This document shows positions 11,045-22,379 of a stretch of 64,000 nucleotides of DNA, piece by piece; positions within the stretch are counted from its first letter, which is position 1; each line of letters starts with the position of its first letter. The stretch lies in NCBI RefSeq assembly GCF_016920785.2, contig NW_024609836.1, positions 6,070,406 to 6,134,405 on the forward strand. The letters run 5' to 3'. A model generated the notes under the pieces. The model did no database searches. It was not told the origin of the DNA and worked only from the letters and a program-made list of their open reading frames with translations. Both the position numbers and the translations under genes were made by a program. The DNA comes from Ixodes scapularis (Eukaryota > Arthropoda > Arachnida > Ixodida > Ixodidae).

Positions 11045-12214
11045 TGCTTTTCAGACCGTGTCAGGAATTTCCCAAGGTGGTTTCCTTGAATTGCTCACCC
11101 CATATTTAAAAGCTATGTTTGCATGTTGGGAGGGTAGCACCTTTCTCCATAAAGCAGGGGTATGCATTGGTTCATGCATAGTACCAGTTTTCAGTACCCT
11201 TTACCTCGAGCATCGGGGCTGGATCCTTTCACGTAGCTTGGATGCTTCTACTGTTGTGAAGGTGTTTCGCTTTGTTGATGATTTTTTGATTGTGCTAGAT
11301 TGTGCAGCAAATGACTTTCAAATATTGGTCTCGTTCTTTCTTGTTTTAAATCCTGTATAGATCCACTAGAAATCACTCATGAGCTCCCCACAGAAGGTTC
11401 CTTGCGGGTCTTGGACCTCAGATTAATTTTTTCGGAGCATCATGTATGTTGGTCATACGAACCGAGAGGGAAGAAACCTCTTCTTAATTTTCAGTCAGCA
11501 CACTCATAGCTTGTTAAGCGAGGCATTGTTAAATTATGTCTCACCAGTGCGCTTAATAAGTCTTGTATTCATTCACTTAAGGTTAGCTTTGATGCTCAAA
11601 TCGCCAGGTTAAAGTCAACAGGATATCCTAGTGCATTACTTACAGCCGTGGCAGAGGATTTATTAAAGAGAATAAGATGGGGTGAATGACCTAAAGGCAA
11701 TACAGAGAAGGAAAGGACGCCGTTGTTCCATATATACATAAAGTTTCGCACGGTCTAAAAAAGATAAGTAACTGCATTAACATTAATGTTGCTTTTTTCA
11801 GTACCAAATAAGCTTCTAAGCCTGTGCAGGAAGGTAAACAGATCGGCACACCGGGAAGTTGGTTGTTCGAAAAAGCACCAAAAGAGCTTTGTAAATTGTA
11901 CTGAAGGAGTCATATGTTCTATCCCACTCTCATGTCGTAAAGAGTATGTAGGCCAGACTGGAAGGTGTTTGAATGATCGTTTAAGAGAGCATTTTTATAA
12001 CGCCCACTGAGTCGTAGCTGGACACTTGGGAATCCATTGTCGCGATTGTGGCTGTATAGCACATTTTGAAAATTGTTCTGTAATAGGTAGGAGTAGAGAC
12101 ACATTGACTAGCGAAATAATGGAAGCAAAAGGGATAGCACAGCTGAAGGACAAGTGTGTAAGTAGTCCTTTTATAGCGCTGTCGACCAAAGAGCTCCAAT
12201 TTATATCTAAATGA
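11045..12214 (+). pseudogene. PLE RT-to-endonuclease fragment, plus copy, broken
   Basis: Begins inside the RT domain. Recognisable are motif B (KAGVCIGSCIVPVFSTLYL), motif C FVDD (11271-11282) within VFRFVDDFLIV, then after frameshifts the connector, and ICSIPLSCRKEYVGQTGRC of the nuclease (Tyr of VVY replaced by Cys). HFYNAH is followed by a TGA, and HCRDCGC and the C-terminal ELQFISK end complete it. Several frameshifts and stops make it nonfunctional, although the RT catalytic pair is intact. It belongs to the same family as the 28.5-30.9 kb PLE, judging by HGLKK, HCRDCGC and the tail wording. Confidence 0.85.
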
Positions 12215-12613
12215 TAGGGATGAGAAAGAGGGACGATTTGTAAAAGTGTTTCATTTAGATATTTTTTCCGTTTCTTCATTTGTCTTCTCTTTTACTGTTC
12301 TTTTGCCTTCTCTTTAGAATTTCGTTTGTATTTTGTGCTACTTCTTCTACTTCTCACGTTCTGAAAAGTCAACTCAGACGTTAAAGAGAGAAATGAAGCA
12401 CTCGAATACACAAGAGTTGTCAATTCAGCGCGTGTTCTTGTCTTCCTGAGTGTCTGGTGTGAGATTGATCTTTCCTGCGCTGTCGCCGTCAAGTATGGTT
12501 CACCAACTCGCCCAAGCTTCCATCCTTTCGACTTAGTGTACTTTACGGGGCTACTCAATGTAACTGCTACTTGAACGCAACTAATCGCAAATCTCTCTCC
12601 CAGTTTGTCCCAG

Positions 12614-12661
12614 TTTCCACGGCCAACAAGCAAGCAAGCACCAGTTCGTTTTTCCTCAAAG
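12614..12661 (+). other. Exon-like core 3 (48 nt)
   Basis: Bounded by TTTGTCCCAG and GTGAGC; an alternative CAG lies 10 nt further upstream (12601-12603). 48 nt, open in the shared frame: FPRPTSKQAPVRFSSK, the closest relative of core 1. It lies to the right of the PLE insertion. Confidence 0.45.
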
Positions 12662-12879
12662 GTGAGCATTCCAGATAGTACTTTAGTTAGGTGCAAAGCA
12701 GGAACTGTGAAGCCAGGCGAGCGGATAGGTATATTTAATTGACCGAGCTCAGAATGACCCGTGGCAGTGGAATGAAAGCGTATTTTTTCGCAATCAAACG
12801 CAGGCATAATTTTGAATCTATCCGGCTTAGTGAAGGATTGCTACTTGTTGCAAACTAATCCCAAATTTTTATTTTGCAG

Positions 12880-12922
12880 TTTCTATATGGCTACAGCTAG
12901 CAGGTGCTCTTTTCATTAAAAG
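12880..12922 (+). other. Exon-like core 4 (43 nt, decayed)
   Basis: Bounded by TATTTTGCAG and GTAAGG, the best donor in the set, but 43 nt long. A TAG falls in the frame used by cores 1-3. It aligns with the others at its start (TTTC), its middle (AGCTAGCAGGTGC) and its end (AAAAG). Confidence 0.4.
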
Positions 12923-13210
12923 GTAAGGATTTCACATTCTGTTTTCAAACAGCAAGTTTTTGAATGAGGGTCCTAAACAATTAACTTTCTTTTGCAGTAA
13001 ATGCCAAATCCTCCAGTTCAGGAATAGGTTAAATATATTTGGTATGGATAAGCCCAGTGTTTTGCTTCTTTATTCATAATTTGACAACAGCAACATTTTT
13101 TAATTTATCACTCAGGAATACACACAAGAAGAGACTGCGTTGCGGAGAGATGTCGCTCTGAACGTGATTTTCCAACTTGTATATAGTTTTCTTGGTAGCC
13201 TATATAATAT

Positions 13211-13490
13211 ATTGGATTCCAATATCCATAATACGCTAAGTACACTGAAATCATAAACCCTTATTGGATCCCCAGAGACACATGGGGATCCAATAAGGGT
13301 TTATACGGTATTGGATTCCAATGTTTTCAGCGTATTATGGATATTGGAATCCCATAACAAACCCTTATTGTAATACAATACAATAAATGTAATGTTTTCC
13401 AATACACTGTCCATATCGTATTGTATACAATAAAAATATTGTTTACCAATATCCATAATACGCTGTTTATATTGGGGTTTTCCAATAGGG
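13211..13490. repeat. Palindromic repeat with TATTGGATTCC words
   Basis: A foldback at 13211-13352 pairs TTGGATTCCAATATCCATAA (left) with its reverse complement (right) and TAAACCCTTATTGGATCCCC with GGGGATCCAATAAGGG near the centre (13277-13286). A third copy of CAATATCCATAATACGCT lies at about 13448-13465, and the region ends in TTTTCCAATAGGG. It looks like a MITE with inner palindromic words. Exact termini and target duplication were not resolved. Confidence 0.5.
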
Positions 13491-14378
13491 TCGGCACATT
13501 GGTAGTATTTGTCACGGTGTTCACCTTGTACACTGTTGACGTAGCCAGTGAGGGACGGTGCATGACTATTGTGTCACACCTGTCTGCAGCTGGTGCTGTT
13601 ATAGATAGATGCTGTAATTCGTGTGCGGATGTTTCGTATCCTTCCGCTTCTTACTGCATGCCTTGGCAATGTGTCCGTATTTCTTCCGATAATTGCAACA
13701 TGCTGCCTGTAATTTGTGAATGTCTGGAGTGTGCTGCGCATTCCATCGCCAGCACTGCTGAGCGTTCCAATATAGTTCTGGTGGTTGTTTGAGCGACCCT
13801 GGTTCTGTATTTTGTAGCCACTTGTACTTCGTTGTGCACTTCCCTGAATTCAGCTTGCATCTTTTTCTAGCCTTCCCGCGGTATTCTCTGCTCGCAGAGC
13901 AAAGGTGTAGTCAACTACAAAGTACAAACTGCCATTACTGCACTATTTTCTTTTCCCAGAAATGCTGACCACTGGGACTGTTGATGACAAGGAGCAAACC
14001 CACAAAAAGCCTTCATTAGTGGCAGAAGCAAAATGGTGTTTATGCTCCATCATATATGTGCTGCACTACACTTCCTCCACCCCTAAGCTGGCAGTATGGT
14101 GGGAGCTACATGCTTGCCAGAAAAATCAACCGCCGCCCTTTCGTCTCCCGACCGCTATCTCTGCTCGTGGGCACAGAAGGGAGCATGATCGTGCGACGAA
14201 AGGTAGACACACGACTAGTCTATTGAGCAGGTAGCGTCTAGTGCCTTGTCGCCTTAGGAGCTAAAAAAGTAAATCAAAGACACATGCTAGGTCTTGCAAG
14301 TTAGCCATTTATCCAGAAACATAATTTCCCTGTGCAGCAAAAGCCTTATCTTGAGCCAATATGTCATGGCTATGATCT
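13491..14378. other. Unassigned interval
   Basis: No gene recognised. Open frames of 90-123 codons at 13421-13792 and 13962-14234 show no motif, and the first overlaps the palindromic repeat. Confidence 0.3.
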
Positions 14379-14380
14379 TA

Positions 14381-15378
14381 AAGGGGCCCTGCAATCGTAT
14401 TTAAGCGTCTACCTTTTTTTTCGGTTTCCACGTCTCTTGGGGTTCGGGCAAGCTAGCAGGCACGAAGAGAGTAACTAAATATCAGTGCGTCATATTTTAA
14501 CCGGACGACGCGAAAACCTCCTTCACCGACGAGGGCGACCCGCGGTACCGAAAGCGCGCGAATTGTGACGTCTATGGTCCTGGGCTTACTACTGGTCAGA
14601 GCCGCTAAAAGCTTCTTTTTAGTCGAAATGCAAAATATAAGTGGCGTGAACCGTTTCAATTATTTATAAACGAAAGTTTTTGTTCAGTATTTTAGATCAG
14701 AAAAGAAACGAATGCAGTTTATAAAGTACGGAAACAAGAAATGACTCGTGGAGATACTCGCCACCAAGTGGTGGAAAAGGCGGCGCACACTAGAAAGGGG
14801 TAGTGGGATCAGGCGCCGACACGGAAAGGTTCAGGATGTACGTGGCGGCGCTGCGGTCGTATGGACAGGAGGATCCGACCGGCTCCGAACGTTCCCAAAG
14901 CCTTCGGCGAGAAGCTTTGTCTTGCGGTTTGGCTGTTTCGCGGTAAGGCAGCTCGAAGTGGCTCCCATTCTGAACTGATCTTTACCCCGTGTTTGCTGTC
15001 GTTTGTGGCCCATGAAGTGTCATGCCGAATTAGTGTTTAATCGCGCAGCAAATGCAATGAAAGCCGCTCTGGCCGCCCGCTGCATACGACCTATCCAGAA
15101 CATGCTCTAGTGGCGCCCTCTCGCGCCGTCGACATGGACTGCGGCAGCCGTGAGCTCTCGATGAGCTCACTACCCCTCCTCTAGTTCACGGCCACCGAAG
15201 CAACCAAGGGCGTCACGAGGGCGGTTATTTTTTGCTTGTTTTTGTAATTTTAATTTGCCTATAACTTCTAAAATAAAGTGAATTTCGAGAAAAGAAAAGT
15301 TTCACTAAGTTGCTACTTCCAGTGCGCTCAAGTTCGGTGCAAATTAAAAACCAGTAAAAACGTCTTTGCATGGCCCTT
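14381..15378. mobile_element. TA-flanked MITE, 998 bp
   Basis: The left end reads AAGGGGCCCTGCAA, the right end TTTGCATGGCCCTT, which are inverted with small mismatches. TA directly flanks both ends (14379-14380 and 15379-15380), as in Tc1/mariner-type insertion. The interior has no transposase frame. It contains a run of GC-rich single-copy-looking sequence (14760-15170) and an A/T-rich right part. Likely non-autonomous. Confidence 0.7.
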
Positions 15379-15945
15379 TATTGCTTCACAAAACTCTTGA
15401 AGATACAATAAAAGCAGAAAGCAACCTAGTGTGCAAACCACAGTGGTGAAGTGAAGTGAATAAAATCAAGAAGGTAAAGTGAAAGACAGTTATGGTTGCA
15501 TCTCTTTACCAGAAATTAAGGACCTGGCTTGTGCTATTTATGAATACTTTGGATTTAACGTTCACTGTGTAAAGCGTAGAATCTCTGTGAACTATCAGCT
15601 GCAAATAATTGCGACCAATGCAGTATTACGGCTGTTTCCCAAATCTAACTCGAATGGATACGAGTTAATGCAGCAGATCATGTGACGGGACAAGACAGAT
15701 AAAGAATCGCTGGGCGCGCTTGGGTTTTCCAACACTAGGTACAGAACCTTTACACTAGAGTGAGATTGAGTCAATTTGGGAACACGGACTATGAGTGCTG
15801 TGCTAGGATCACTTGAAAAACATCTTAGTAATCATGGAACTTATGCCTTCCTACGAAAAAAATGTGTAAATGGTGTAACACCTGACACTTCTGGATTTGA
15901 GGAGTTTGGTTTGTCTAGGTGGTGTTTGTGTGATTCTGACTAAGG
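15379..15945. other. Unassigned interval before the Harbinger remnant
   Basis: No gene recognised. The 68-codon frame at 15479-15685 has no known motif. It might hold upstream exons of the Harbinger transposase, but no N-terminal motif could be read. Confidence 0.3.
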
Positions 15946-16830
15946 CTTGGTCAACTGTTGTTCTAGGCCCCCAACACTGCCCAGTGGGAGCGGATCGCAG
16001 CAGAGTTTGGCAGGCTGTGGAGCTTCCCGAACTGTGTCGGAGCCCTGGATGGCAAGCACGTGGCCATCCAGGCCCTATCTGGTGCTGGCTCCGACACCTT
16101 CAACTACAAGGGTTCTGCAGCACTGCCCTCACGGCCAGCTGCGATGCCACTTACAAGTTCCCTCTCGTAGATGTTGGGCAGCCGGGGCGGTCTAGTGACG
16201 GGGGGTGTTCAGAGAGTCTGAAATGGGGCGGTCTATGCTGTTGGGGGAACTTGGTCTCCTGCCAGCTGGGCTCCCACCCCAAGCAAAAACCAGGCTGCCT
16301 TTTGAAGGGTGGGCGATGAGGCGTTCCCCCTGCTCCCTAACCCCATGCGCCCTTTTTCCAGGAGAGAACTATAGTTTCTCTTTCGAATGTTTAACTAGAG
16401 ACTCTCCAGGGCAAGGGCAGACCGAGGAGGACCATTGAGAATGCCTCTGGCATCTTGGTGGCGAGGTGACGCATTTTCAGACAACCGATTCAGGCTTCTG
16501 AGGAAACCCTGGAGGCCGTTGTCTGGGCATGCATCAACTTGCACAACTACTTGAGGGTGTGTGATGAGAGTGAGCAGGGACATCGCCGCTACTGCCCTCA
16601 AAACTACGCTAGACAACGAGACCCATTTGGGTGGCGTGGTGAGCGGTGGCTGGAGAGCTGATGTAGGTGATGGCACTGCCCTATGAGACGTAGGTTGCAT
16701 CTGCGGGGCTCTGCCTGGCGACAGGGCTAACGCAGTGAGGGAGGTCTTCAGCAGGTGCCTCTGCTCTCTCACTGGTGAAGTACCCTGGCAGTACAGTGTA
16801 GTGCTCAGGGGCTCAGCACCCAACGCTTAA
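15946..16830 (+). pseudogene. PIF/Harbinger transposase remnant
   Basis: DDE transposase of the PIF/Harbinger class (HARBI1-like nuclease fold), broken. After a splice-acceptor-like TTGTTGTTCTAG the frame reads WERIAAEFGRLWSFPNCVGALDGKHV (first catalytic Asp in GALDGKH), then FNYKG. A +1 shift follows, then CDATYKFPLVDVGQPGRSSDGG (second catalytic Asp in VDVG). Further frameshifts and stops precede RRTIENASGILVARW.IF and EETLEAVVWACINLHNYLR, the conserved C-terminal block with the third acidic residue (ENA.GIL). The tail near 16770 reads SLTGEVPWQ before a stop at about 16826. Its GC content is clearly above the neighbours. No Myb/SANT partner gene and no TIRs were found next to it. Confidence 0.85.
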
Positions 16831-17420
16831 AAGGACAATGCTACAATATTAGGTCCGAAAGAATTTGTAGTTCTTTAAAATTTTTACGTTACCTTACAAC
16901 GAGGTTTATCGAAACTTTCTCATCCTTGTGAAATATTACAATTCCATTGTGTATAAGCAAAGAAAAAACAAGAAGGATTTTGATATTTACAGCTGCACGT
17001 GGCGGCCATGACATGATAACAGATACCAACCTCGGTATATAGTAATAAGTTGGCAAGATGAGCTACTATGTGCACAATATCTAGTGCTATCTTTCATAAA
17101 TATAATCGTTTCAACGCGTGTAAATGTCTAAAAAGCCTCACATCATTAAAAAAGACGGCACTATATTCAGTTCTATGTCAGTTTTTTTAATTTTTTTTAA
17201 AACAAACCTACGTGCAGAAGCAAAATTGTTTTTCAGCTACTTTGCTCCAGACAGGGCAGGAAACAGCTACCACAATTATTTGACCATAGTCCAAAAATTG
17301 TTGCACGGCCCCTTTCACGCTTTCGTTAACTTTCCTCCGTCTTTTAAACAGTGTAAATTGAATACATATGGGGTCCTTGCACTTGATACCATTATAGTTG
17401 GAAATCCTAGCGGCGTATTA
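16831..17420. other. Unassigned interval
   Basis: No gene recognised. A 152-codon frame at 17124-17582 extends across the left edge of the TIR element starting at 17421 and has no domain, so I do not call it. Confidence 0.3.
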
Positions 17421-18270
17421 AAGGGCAACTCCGCTTCATGTTTGTTTATGAAAATCCAACGCAGTCCTCTTCAGTATAGCCTAGGAAAACCACACGTCAA
17501 ATATTATGACCTAGTTCTCTCTAAAGGTTTCTTAAAGAGACCGGCAAACTTTGCAGCTCGCCAAATTGCCGAAATTGGCTGACTTGAGCGGACGAATTAA
17601 GGCGGAAACCAACAGCGCAGTCAAGGCTACGACGTAGGCGTAGCCAACACTGAACTAAACGTCATCACCATTGCCCCGTTTTTACTTCTCCGGCCAAGTG
17701 CAATGTGTAACGTCAGCAACATTTCCTCTCGGCGCTAAGCAGTGTCCGCGTGATTGGCGTAACACGCCTGCGCAACACGTTTCTTGGGAGCCGTCCGGCC
17801 GCCCCGCCGTTACCGCCGTCTCCCACGTCGCAACCGCCGTCGTCGGCTTCCTGTTTGTGATTATTGTCTCTCGAAATTTAGTCCACGCTAGATCCACTAT
17901 GTGCGCAGACTTATGCCATACTTGGGCAGACGTCGTCAAATGTTGTAGACACCAAAACTTGGTGAAGATTGTGGTGCAGGCAACTCTTGCACCTGGCACA
18001 CGCCCGCCACAATTCCAATCCCGCCCGTTGTCGTGTAGAGGATCACGTGACATCTTGTACCCCGTGATAGCCATGTTCTTGGCGGCCCGAGGCCAATGTT
18101 GCCAGACGTAGCCGGAGTTTCGGTTTCAATTTTTACTCGTGTTTAAAATGGGACTTAAAAATATATATCCCATTTTTCGCGAAGCAAATGATGTAGTGGT
18201 TTTACTAGTGCTTTTTAATGCGAAATCACTCATCATCTGAAAGTATTTGTAATTGAGCAGAGTTGCCCTT
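17421..18270. mobile_element. MITE, 850 bp, AAGGGCAACT termini
   Basis: TIRs of about 16 bp: AAGGGCAACTCCGCTT at the left and the reverse complement of AAGGGCAACTCTGCTC at the right. The left flank is TA; the right flank is AA, possibly a decayed TA duplication. The interior (GC-rich 17640-18120) carries overlapping frames of 130-146 codons on opposite strands, with no transposase motif. Confidence 0.5.
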
Positions 18271-18752
18271 AAAAAAAAACAAAAACAACAACGATGAAGT
18301 CTAATTTTAATAAGCCGTCTGCGGTATTGCTGGTCACACATTGTGCCATTTTTCTTATTTGTTTTTAATGTAAGCGATTCTTTGCTAACGTCATCCTAGA
18401 TCTCAGACTAACTTTTTTTTTCTGAGCCGCCTTAGTGGGCTTGACGGTGACTGCAGAAGCCATTCCAGTGAGCAAAATCAAATCCTTGAGGCTTGTCCTA
18501 GGTTTGAGTGAAGACCGGTATGTACAAAAATTGAGCACCAGCGACTTGTGCGGCTGGCACACTTAATTGTGACGCAAAGATCTAGCGTTCTGGAAAACAC
18601 TGCCTTTGCACATAAAAATGCATAAAACAAAAGTAAATGAAAGTGAACATGAATTCCAACAAGATTTCAACCCAGGAATGTTCTTGCATCATGGTCTCCT
18701 GCAAGGACCCTAAGGAAAATCGTCGTCTTGCCGCATCTTCTTCTTCGTCACA

Positions 18753-18793
<41 letters not shown>

Positions 18794-18960
18794 TTTTTTA
18801 GTTTTGCTTTGTAACACTTATTTTACGCAGACGCATACTTTGTAAACATAAAAATTAACAGAAATAAATACTACATTATGAAAATTTAGTTCGGTCACGC
18901 AATTCAAAAGCAAAAGAGGAAAGGCGATCACTCACCACAACGTACCACACGTCCCGTTTC
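18271..18960. other. Noncoding interval with (TA)n microsatellite
   Basis: No gene recognised. A (TA)n tract lies at about 18754-18790. Nothing else notable. Confidence 0.4.
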
Positions 18961-18964
18961 ACTT

Positions 18965-20745
18965 GACAAGGTTCCCCTGCAGGAACAAGATATTGTCAAT
19001 GATAGAGGAACTCAGGCTTTCTTTAATTAAAAGACCCGCCAATGATAAGTTTTTCTTTGTTGGTGCACTTATTGCTGGAATGACATGCGCGAGATGCGCT
19101 GCGAAAATGAGGTAAGGAATTTCCTGCTGGCGCAAGTTCGTCTTCTTCGGCAGGTCGAATTAGGTCTCCCAGATGCACTTGAAGCAGATATATTTGTCGA
19201 ATTCGTCACCTGACGTGTCTGCCACTTCGTCGTCGATGTCCTCTAAATTAGATTGAGTCACCCCTCGTTCAAATGTCTTCTACTCTTCGAAGGGTGTTCT
19301 GAAGCGTAGATAACCACGACATCTTCGACTTGATCTTCCTTTGTCTTTCAACCCTCTTTGGCAGCTGCGATTATCTTCCTGACGTAATTGTGACGGTACG
19401 CCTTTCTGACTCCTCGAGCAGACGCAGTTTTTTTTTTCTTTAATGTTTAGTGTGGCGTGTAGAAACGCCGCCACCGGGAGCAGGCATCTTTAAGTGCTTG
19501 CAGAAGCGCAGATTTGTTACATTCTATCTCCATGTGCATCAGAATTGCGTGTGTCGGACGACCACAGAATAGAGGGTTTGACTACATCATCACTCAAGTT
19601 AATCACTGTCTTGAGGGCTTACGGAAGTTTACGACACACTGAAAAGTACCTTACTGTATTTCGTCGACGCGGCTTATTTCGCATTTCTCTTTCAAAAAAT
19701 TTCGCATTTCTCTCGAAAAAAAAATAAAGAGACGAGAACATGACTAATTTGCTCATCCACCAGGTCTCGACGTCTTCTTGGAGTGCGAAGTCTTAACGGC
19801 ACTGCAGGCCAGGTAGCTTGAAGAACGTGACCAGGGCTCGACAGGCTCGGAGAAAATATAGAAGAGCAATGGCATCATCCCATCGGACATCACGCATGGT
19901 TTTCTCAAGAGCAGTGTTTAGAATGCCGCACACTTTAGGCGCACCAATGATTGCATTGCCGAGATTCCATTCGTGTCTCTGCACGTAACAAATGCAAAGT
20001 TTGTAATACAGTCTCTAACGTCAAACCTCTGCAGCGCTTGGAGTACTGCAGATCGGATGTCTTCACCTTTTCTCTTGCTCTCCTTGTCAAATTCTGTAGT
20101 GCAAAGTACGCGCTGCACCACCTTGAAGTTCTCCATGTAGTGCAGCGTTATACCAAGGTAACAGTTGTTTCGCTAATTATCTTTCCACAAATCAAAGATT
20201 TCCGCTGCGCTTTGCAACTCAATGATGAAGCGTATTACCTCTTTCACAAGCTTTCTTGTTTCGTCGGCGATACGTGCCGCATTCCAAGACACCGTGGTGG
20301 GGTGCTGCAGCAGTAATGCCGCGTCGAGACTTGCCCCACTCAGATCCAATATCAAGGAAGCACTATGCCAGTGTCCTCCAAACCTGGTCGGGCAATCGCT
20401 TTAAACGGTCTCAGATCCCTCGCAATAAACTCCTCGGCGCTCTTGACGACACGCTCCTTCATTTCACTTGTCACGGAGGAAGAAGGCTTCGGTTTCTCAA
20501 GGTATCCCCAAAGCGTTGGAACTGCCACTTGACATTTGTGCTCCAACAGGTTACATGTGCCTCCCTTGTGGCTCGAAAACTGAAACACTTTCTTGCAAGT
20601 GATGCGTTTAAAAAGTTCTTGATAAATTCGTCTTTGTCATTGATTTATCTAAACTGTTTCAAGATCTCCAACTCGTCCGTCTTCCACTTCACAACGAAAT
20701 CACGGCTTCAACATTTACCGCTAATGACGTCGTAGTCTATGTAGA
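18965..20745 (-). pseudogene. hAT-superfamily transposase, decayed
   Basis: Cut-and-paste DDE transposase of the hAT class, read on the minus strand in several frames. In order: ARDLRPFKAI near 20430; HPTTVSWNAARIADETRK near 20270; a break; ENFKVVQRVLCTTEFDKESKRKGEDIR near 20100; FAFVT, then RLKCAAF near 19930 (family RLNCAAH), NLGNAIIG and CRALVTFFK near 19810. The C-terminal dimerisation segment, ending PAISAPTKKNLSLAGLLIKE, lies at about 19110-19030. The catalytic acidic residues cannot all be placed because of frameshifts and stops. The N-terminal 20745-20600 may be a worn BED zinc finger. TIRs were not identified, so the element boundaries are unknown. Confidence 0.8.
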
Positions 20746-21845
20746 CGTTCCGGCTAACCACCAAAACTTACGAATACATTTACACTTGCAAAATCTGCGG
20801 AAATCACGCTGACCGCTCTCTTCTGCGCCACACATGAAATTCGATACTTTCACCATTGTTCCCTTTACTCTCCCCTAAAGTCTGAGCCCCGGGGAAAGGA
20901 GGTCATATAAAACAAAAGTATATGGAAAGACATAAGGGGAAGCATTGGTAGGAAGACAAAAGCCTTTATTTCTCTTTCTTTCCCCTATAATAAGATGTAA
21001 ACCCCACAAGTAAAAAGAAAGACTTTTTTTGTTCGACTTGCTTGGGGCAGCCATAGAGGCAGCATACGGCTCTCGCCGTCATTGCTGGCGCCGTGGACGA
21101 CGAATATGAACTACCTTGCTTTCTTGGCTAGAACACTAAGCATACAAAAGAGGAACACAAGGGCAGTTTACGGGCTGCCTACCTGCGGGCGCTGTTGATT
21201 TCTAAACTTGCAAACGTTGACGCCACAGTGTCGCCTAAGGTGTCGAAGCGCTTTTGTTTTTCGTATCATGACCACACTGCTCTTCATGGAGAAGGGGAGA
21301 GTTGTTTTACTTTCATGTGACATGTACGTTGGAGGTTTTGTCGCCCGAACAAAGTTTTTTGCTTTTTTCCCGTCAAAGTACAAGCAAGTCAAAGTGCCGA
21401 TTTTCCTCAAACATTGGTAAAAATAAGACCTTTCTTTGGATTCCTATCGTTTCTTCGAAACGCGTTTTGTGAAAACAAGTTTCGTGGACAACGTTTAAAG
21501 GACATACATGTCATGGACACACGATTCGTCGACGCTGTGCGCTGTGTGGAAGTTCGTTTTGTAGGCGGATTCCCCTGTGACGTTTCGTCGACAACGTATT
21601 TCTTCACTAAGCTGTTAAAAGCTACAGCGTTGTGCCCTAAAACGTACTTAACCATACCATGCCTCCTCTATCTCCACCCCGTATTCCAGGCGAGACGCAA
21701 GAAATAAAACGTCGCAGGTTAAAAAAAAAAAGCGAACACAGGAAGCTTTTTGTTTAAACGAACTATCGATAAACGTCGCATGTCGATGCAACAATCTGTA
21801 GGTGAAACGTCAGTCTACAAACTGAATGTCAACGGGCAAAACGTT
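20746..21845. other. Unassigned interval
   Basis: No gene recognised. Between about 21470 and 21605 the words TTCGTGGACA, GATTCGTCGACG and TTTCGTCGACAACG recur loosely, and a related cluster occurs near 48280-48340. They may be inner repeats of another TIR element. Confidence 0.3.
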
Positions 21846-22003
21846 AGATCCGGACCCGCGGATATCCGCATCCGCAGCTCATGACATCCGCATCCGATCT
21901 GCAATCCACCAAATCTGACTGATTTTTATCGGCATCCTCCAGTTTACTGCGGATATACGAAGATAATTCGCGGATAATCCTCGGATCTGCAGGGCTCTAG
22001 CCA
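21846..22003. repeat. GCGGATATCCGC-word repeat patch
   Basis: Dense occurrence of GGATCCG, GCGGATATCCGC, CATCCGCATCCG, TGCGGATATACG, CGCGGATAATCC and CTCGGATCTGC, nearly all variants of a GGAT/ATCC palindrome. It fits the subterminal part of a TIR element with palindromic words. No ends were defined. Confidence 0.45.
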
Positions 22004-22379
22004 TTTCTATGGGGCGAGAAGTGTGTGATTGAATTTGAGTCGGGTCGCCAGACGCAGACGGAGCCCTCGTGTCCAATCATATGCTCGGAGTATTCGCGAC
22101 TCCAGCAAAATGGATGCCACCCGACGTGAAAACTGAGAACCAGCTAGAACAGGTCGCTTTGCGCCTCTCCGCGTCTCTAGCGGCTCTTGCGGACACGTGT
22201 TGTCGGTGCGGTGGCGAACGATGAAAATTGACAAAGTCTGAATATTCTTTAATTGTGCCCGAGTTCGTCGTTGAAGGGTAACCGTTACTCTCCATAGAGA
22301 GTGTGGTTTGCGACAACCCGGATACTCTCCAAAAAGAGTCGAGTCGACAATTGTCGACTCCTTTTTTTTTAGAGTGTAT

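Larger units (their letters stand above)
10101..12496. mobile_element. Head-to-head pair of 5'-truncated Penelope-like elements
   Basis: A minus-strand PLE 3' portion (about 10101-11044) abuts a plus-strand copy of the same family (about 11045-12496) at their truncated 5' ends. The minus piece is an inverted copy of the last ~940 bp of the plus piece, and the match runs from AATAAGTCTTG to the shared 3' end near CCTGCRCTGTC. The sequence CTTTCG(A)ACTTAGTGTACTT stands just left of the insertion and recurs about 36 bp right of it (near 12530). This may be a long target duplication or simply the repeated unit itself. Inverted partial copies at the 5' side are a known habit of Penelope insertions. 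Confidence 0.8.
9310..12960 (+). repeat. Tandem array of ~270-440 bp units with exon-like cores
   Basis: Four related units share intron-like leader sequence (CTTAGTG, then TACTTGGACGCAACTAATCG, then a pyrimidine stretch ending CAG), a 48-nt core, a GTGAG/GTAAG trailer, and a downstream block (GAAGCCAG, then GCATATTTAATTGAC). Core starts are 9408, 9845, 12614 and 12880. A head-to-head PLE insertion (about 10101-12496) separates units 2 and 3. Without it the spacings are about 437, 373 and 266 bp. This is the only structure in the window that looks like pieces of a host gene; see the individual cores. Confidence 0.65.

Noticed and set aside
15946..16830. Host HARBI1-type domesticated gene
   Set aside because: Multiple frameshifts and stops break the catalytic core, so a dead transposon is the simpler reading.
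17124..17582. 152-codon open frame on the plus strand
   Set aside because: No domain or motif, biased AT-rich composition, and it crosses the left end of a TIR element at 17421.
18754..18790. (TA)n hairpin as a regulatory or origin element
   Set aside because: Plain microsatellite with no supporting context.
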